Source: Planctomycetota bacterium (GTDB taxonomy: Bacteria; Planctomycetota; SZUA-567; H5-PLA8). From it: a DNA stretch of 7,340 bases. Under the pieces are notes generated by a model. It saw only the letters and a program-made list of their open reading frames with translations. It was not told the origin of the DNA and made no database searches. This document shows, one piece after another, positions 6,641-7,340 of the stretch. Position 1 is the first letter of the stretch, and each line of letters begins with the position of its first letter. Made by a program: the position numbers and the translations under genes. The stretch covers positions 1 through 7,340 of the forward strand of contig JANXLS010000844.1 in assembly GCA_025355035.1 (NCBI GenBank), given 5' to 3'.

Positions 6641-6797
6641 CAACAGCGATTTAACATCGAATAACGCGAATCGAGGCGAAAGAAGGGAAAGTTTTTTAGA
6701 GGGGTAGGCGAAGTATCTCCGTAGTCCCCTCTAAAAATCCTTCGCGAAGATTCGCGCCGATTCGCGTGATTCGATGCTAAAAATGCCGTTGCTGTTA
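6641..6797. repeat. Large imperfect palindrome (fold-back or MITE-like element)
   Basis: The gap between secA and the next gene is almost wholly one inverted repeat. The inner stem TTTTTAGAGGGG (6693-6704) pairs perfectly with CCCCTCTAAAAA (6726-6737) around a 21-base loop. Moving outward, three 10-base blocks of the left arm (6651-6680) match the reverse complement of 6751-6780 at 9/10, 9/10 and 8/10. The block between (6681-6692 against 6738-6750) is poorly paired. An outermost AACAGC (6642-6647) pairs with GCTGTT (6791-6796) across an unpaired insert on the right. The right end includes the secA stop codon. On either strand the stem is entered through T and left through A, so there is no U-tract after it and it is not an ordinary intrinsic terminator. 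It may be a non-autonomous repeat, an RNA-processing hairpin or an atypical secA terminator. No clear target-site duplication was seen. Confidence 0.7.
6741..6770. repeat. Three tandem 10-bp units starting TTCGCG
   Basis: TTCGCGAAGA, TTCGCGCCGA and TTCGCGTGAT follow one another exactly, making a 10-bp periodic tract in the right arm of the palindrome. Decayed versions of two units (TTCGCCTCGA, TTCGCGTTAT) are present in the other orientation in the left arm (6680-6661). The first unit is preceded by C, giving the perfect 10-bp palindrome CTTCGCGAAG (6740-6749). Short periodic GC-rich spacer repeats of this style occur between genes in several environmental bacterial lineages; whether this one recurs in the genome cannot be seen here. 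Confidence 0.6.
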
Positions 6798-7340
6798 CCC
6801 GCCGATTTTCGCTTCGCCTTTGTGCTCGCGATTTTGGCGCGACGCGTTCGTGCCGTCCCAGCCACCTTGCGGGCCGTGGCACTTTTTGTATTTTCGGCCA
6901 GAGCCGCACGGACACGCATCGTTCGGACCCGGCTCACGCGCGTTCTTGCGGATCGTGTCGACGGGCTTGAGCTTCTCGCCGCCGTGTTCGCTTTGCGCGG
7001 CCATTGCCGCGGAGCCTGCACCCATTTCGGCTTGCGGGCCCGAGACCGTTTGCGTGCCGGAGAAGATGCTGCTGGCTTCGGCGTGAGTCGCCTGCGCCTG
7101 GTCTTCGTTCCACACACTTTCCATTTCCTGCTTCTCGACTTCCACGCTCATTTCCATGCGGAGCAACATGTCGGTCGTCTGCTCTTTCATGGACGCGAAC
7201 ATTTCTTCGAAGAGCTGGAAACCTTCGCGCTTGTACTCGAGCTTCGGATCTTTTTGCGCGTAACCTCGGAGATAGATGCCTTCGCGCAGCGAGTCCATGC
7301 CGTGCAAATGATCCTTCCATTTCGAGTCGATCACGTCGAG
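6795..7340 (-). CDS. secA: Protein translocase ATPase SecA, C-terminal part (partial, runs off the right edge)
   Basis: The last 181 residues of SecA, the cytoplasmic motor ATPase that drives secretory proteins through SecYEG. The reading frame is open to the window edge and begins L-D-V-I-D-S-K-W-K-D-H-L, inside the helical scaffold domain; the block WKDHLHGMDSLREGIYLRGYAQKDPKLEYKREG is near-invariant in SecA (quoted here in pieces: WKDHLHGMD, LREGIYLRGY, QKDPKLEYKREG). A variable linker follows (partial residues ~70-135), then the C-terminal zinc-binding motif C143-P-C145-GSGRKYKK-C154-H155-G, which binds SecB and phospholipid in other bacteria. Unlike the common arrangement, where the protein ends a few residues after this motif, 26 polar residues follow CH. 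The motor domains and the start lie outside the window. The stop codon sits in the right end of the palindrome. Confidence 0.96.
   Translation of the reverse strand, partial: LDVIDSKWKDHLHGMDSLREGIYLRGYAQKDPKLEYKREGFQLFEEMFASMKEQTTDMLLRMEMSVEVEKQEMESVWNEDQAQATHAEASSIFSGTQTVSGPQAEMGAGSAAMAAQSEHGGEKLKPVDTIRKNAREPGPNDACPCGSGRKYKKCHGPQGGWDGTNASRQNREHKGEAKIGG

Noticed and set aside
6693..6737. Inner palindrome stem as an ordinary rho-independent terminator of secA
   Set aside because: The RNA leaves the stem through A residues on the - strand, not U, so the canonical terminator pattern is absent.
6731..7117. A 128-codon - strand open frame overlapping the secA end
   Set aside because: The Arg/Lys/Thr/Ser-rich translation is out of frame with SecA, whose conserved blocks and zinc motif are unmistakable.

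Overview
The window comes from a bacterial chromosome of moderate GC content. It carries housekeeping and envelope-type genes and shows no sign of phage, plasmid or CRISPR content. The SecA C-terminus, the two-Cys thioredoxin-fold lipid/periplasm-type protein and the use of GTG and TTG starts fit a free-living bacterium with an elaborate envelope. The protein styles (TlpA with a long helical tail, and a TIM-barrel sugar isomerase/epimerase of a type common in Planctomycetota, Acidobacteriota and similar lineages) suggest such a lineage. That assignment is inference and no marker here settles it.

Layout: four genes run on the + strand and three on the - strand, and the two groups meet tail to tail. 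The + strand carries a YkgJ-type cysteine-cluster protein (130-576), a seven-helix membrane protein with a TPR-like segment and a C-terminal beta-rich module (640-2265), a secreted TlpA-like thioredoxin protein (best start TTG 2416, end 3486) and a family-4 glycosyltransferase (3483-4613) that overlaps the TlpA gene by the four bases TTGA. The - strand, read from right to left, carries the C-terminal part of secA (runs off the right edge, ends 6795), a sugar phosphate isomerase/epimerase-type TIM barrel (6614-5730) and adenosine deaminase (5691-4594). The glycosyltransferase and adenosine deaminase genes overlap by 20 bp at their 3' ends.

How the genes may work together: the membrane protein, the thioredoxin protein and the glycosyltransferase could form an envelope or surface-polysaccharide module. 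The YkgJ protein upstream, with eight cysteines, probably binds metal. The adenosine deaminase (purine salvage) and the TIM-barrel enzyme are spaced as a two-gene unit, but the sequence does not show that they share a pathway.

The most unusual non-coding structure is a large imperfect palindrome of about 157 bp (6641-6797). It fills most of the gap between secA and the isomerase gene, has a 12-bp perfect inner stem around a 21-nt loop, and has outer arms built of 10-bp units. It lacks the U-tract of an ordinary terminator and may be a fold-back/MITE-like repeat. The other gaps are short: 1-129 (no gene recognised), 577-639, 2266-2415 (A/T-rich, candidate promoter) and 5692-5729.
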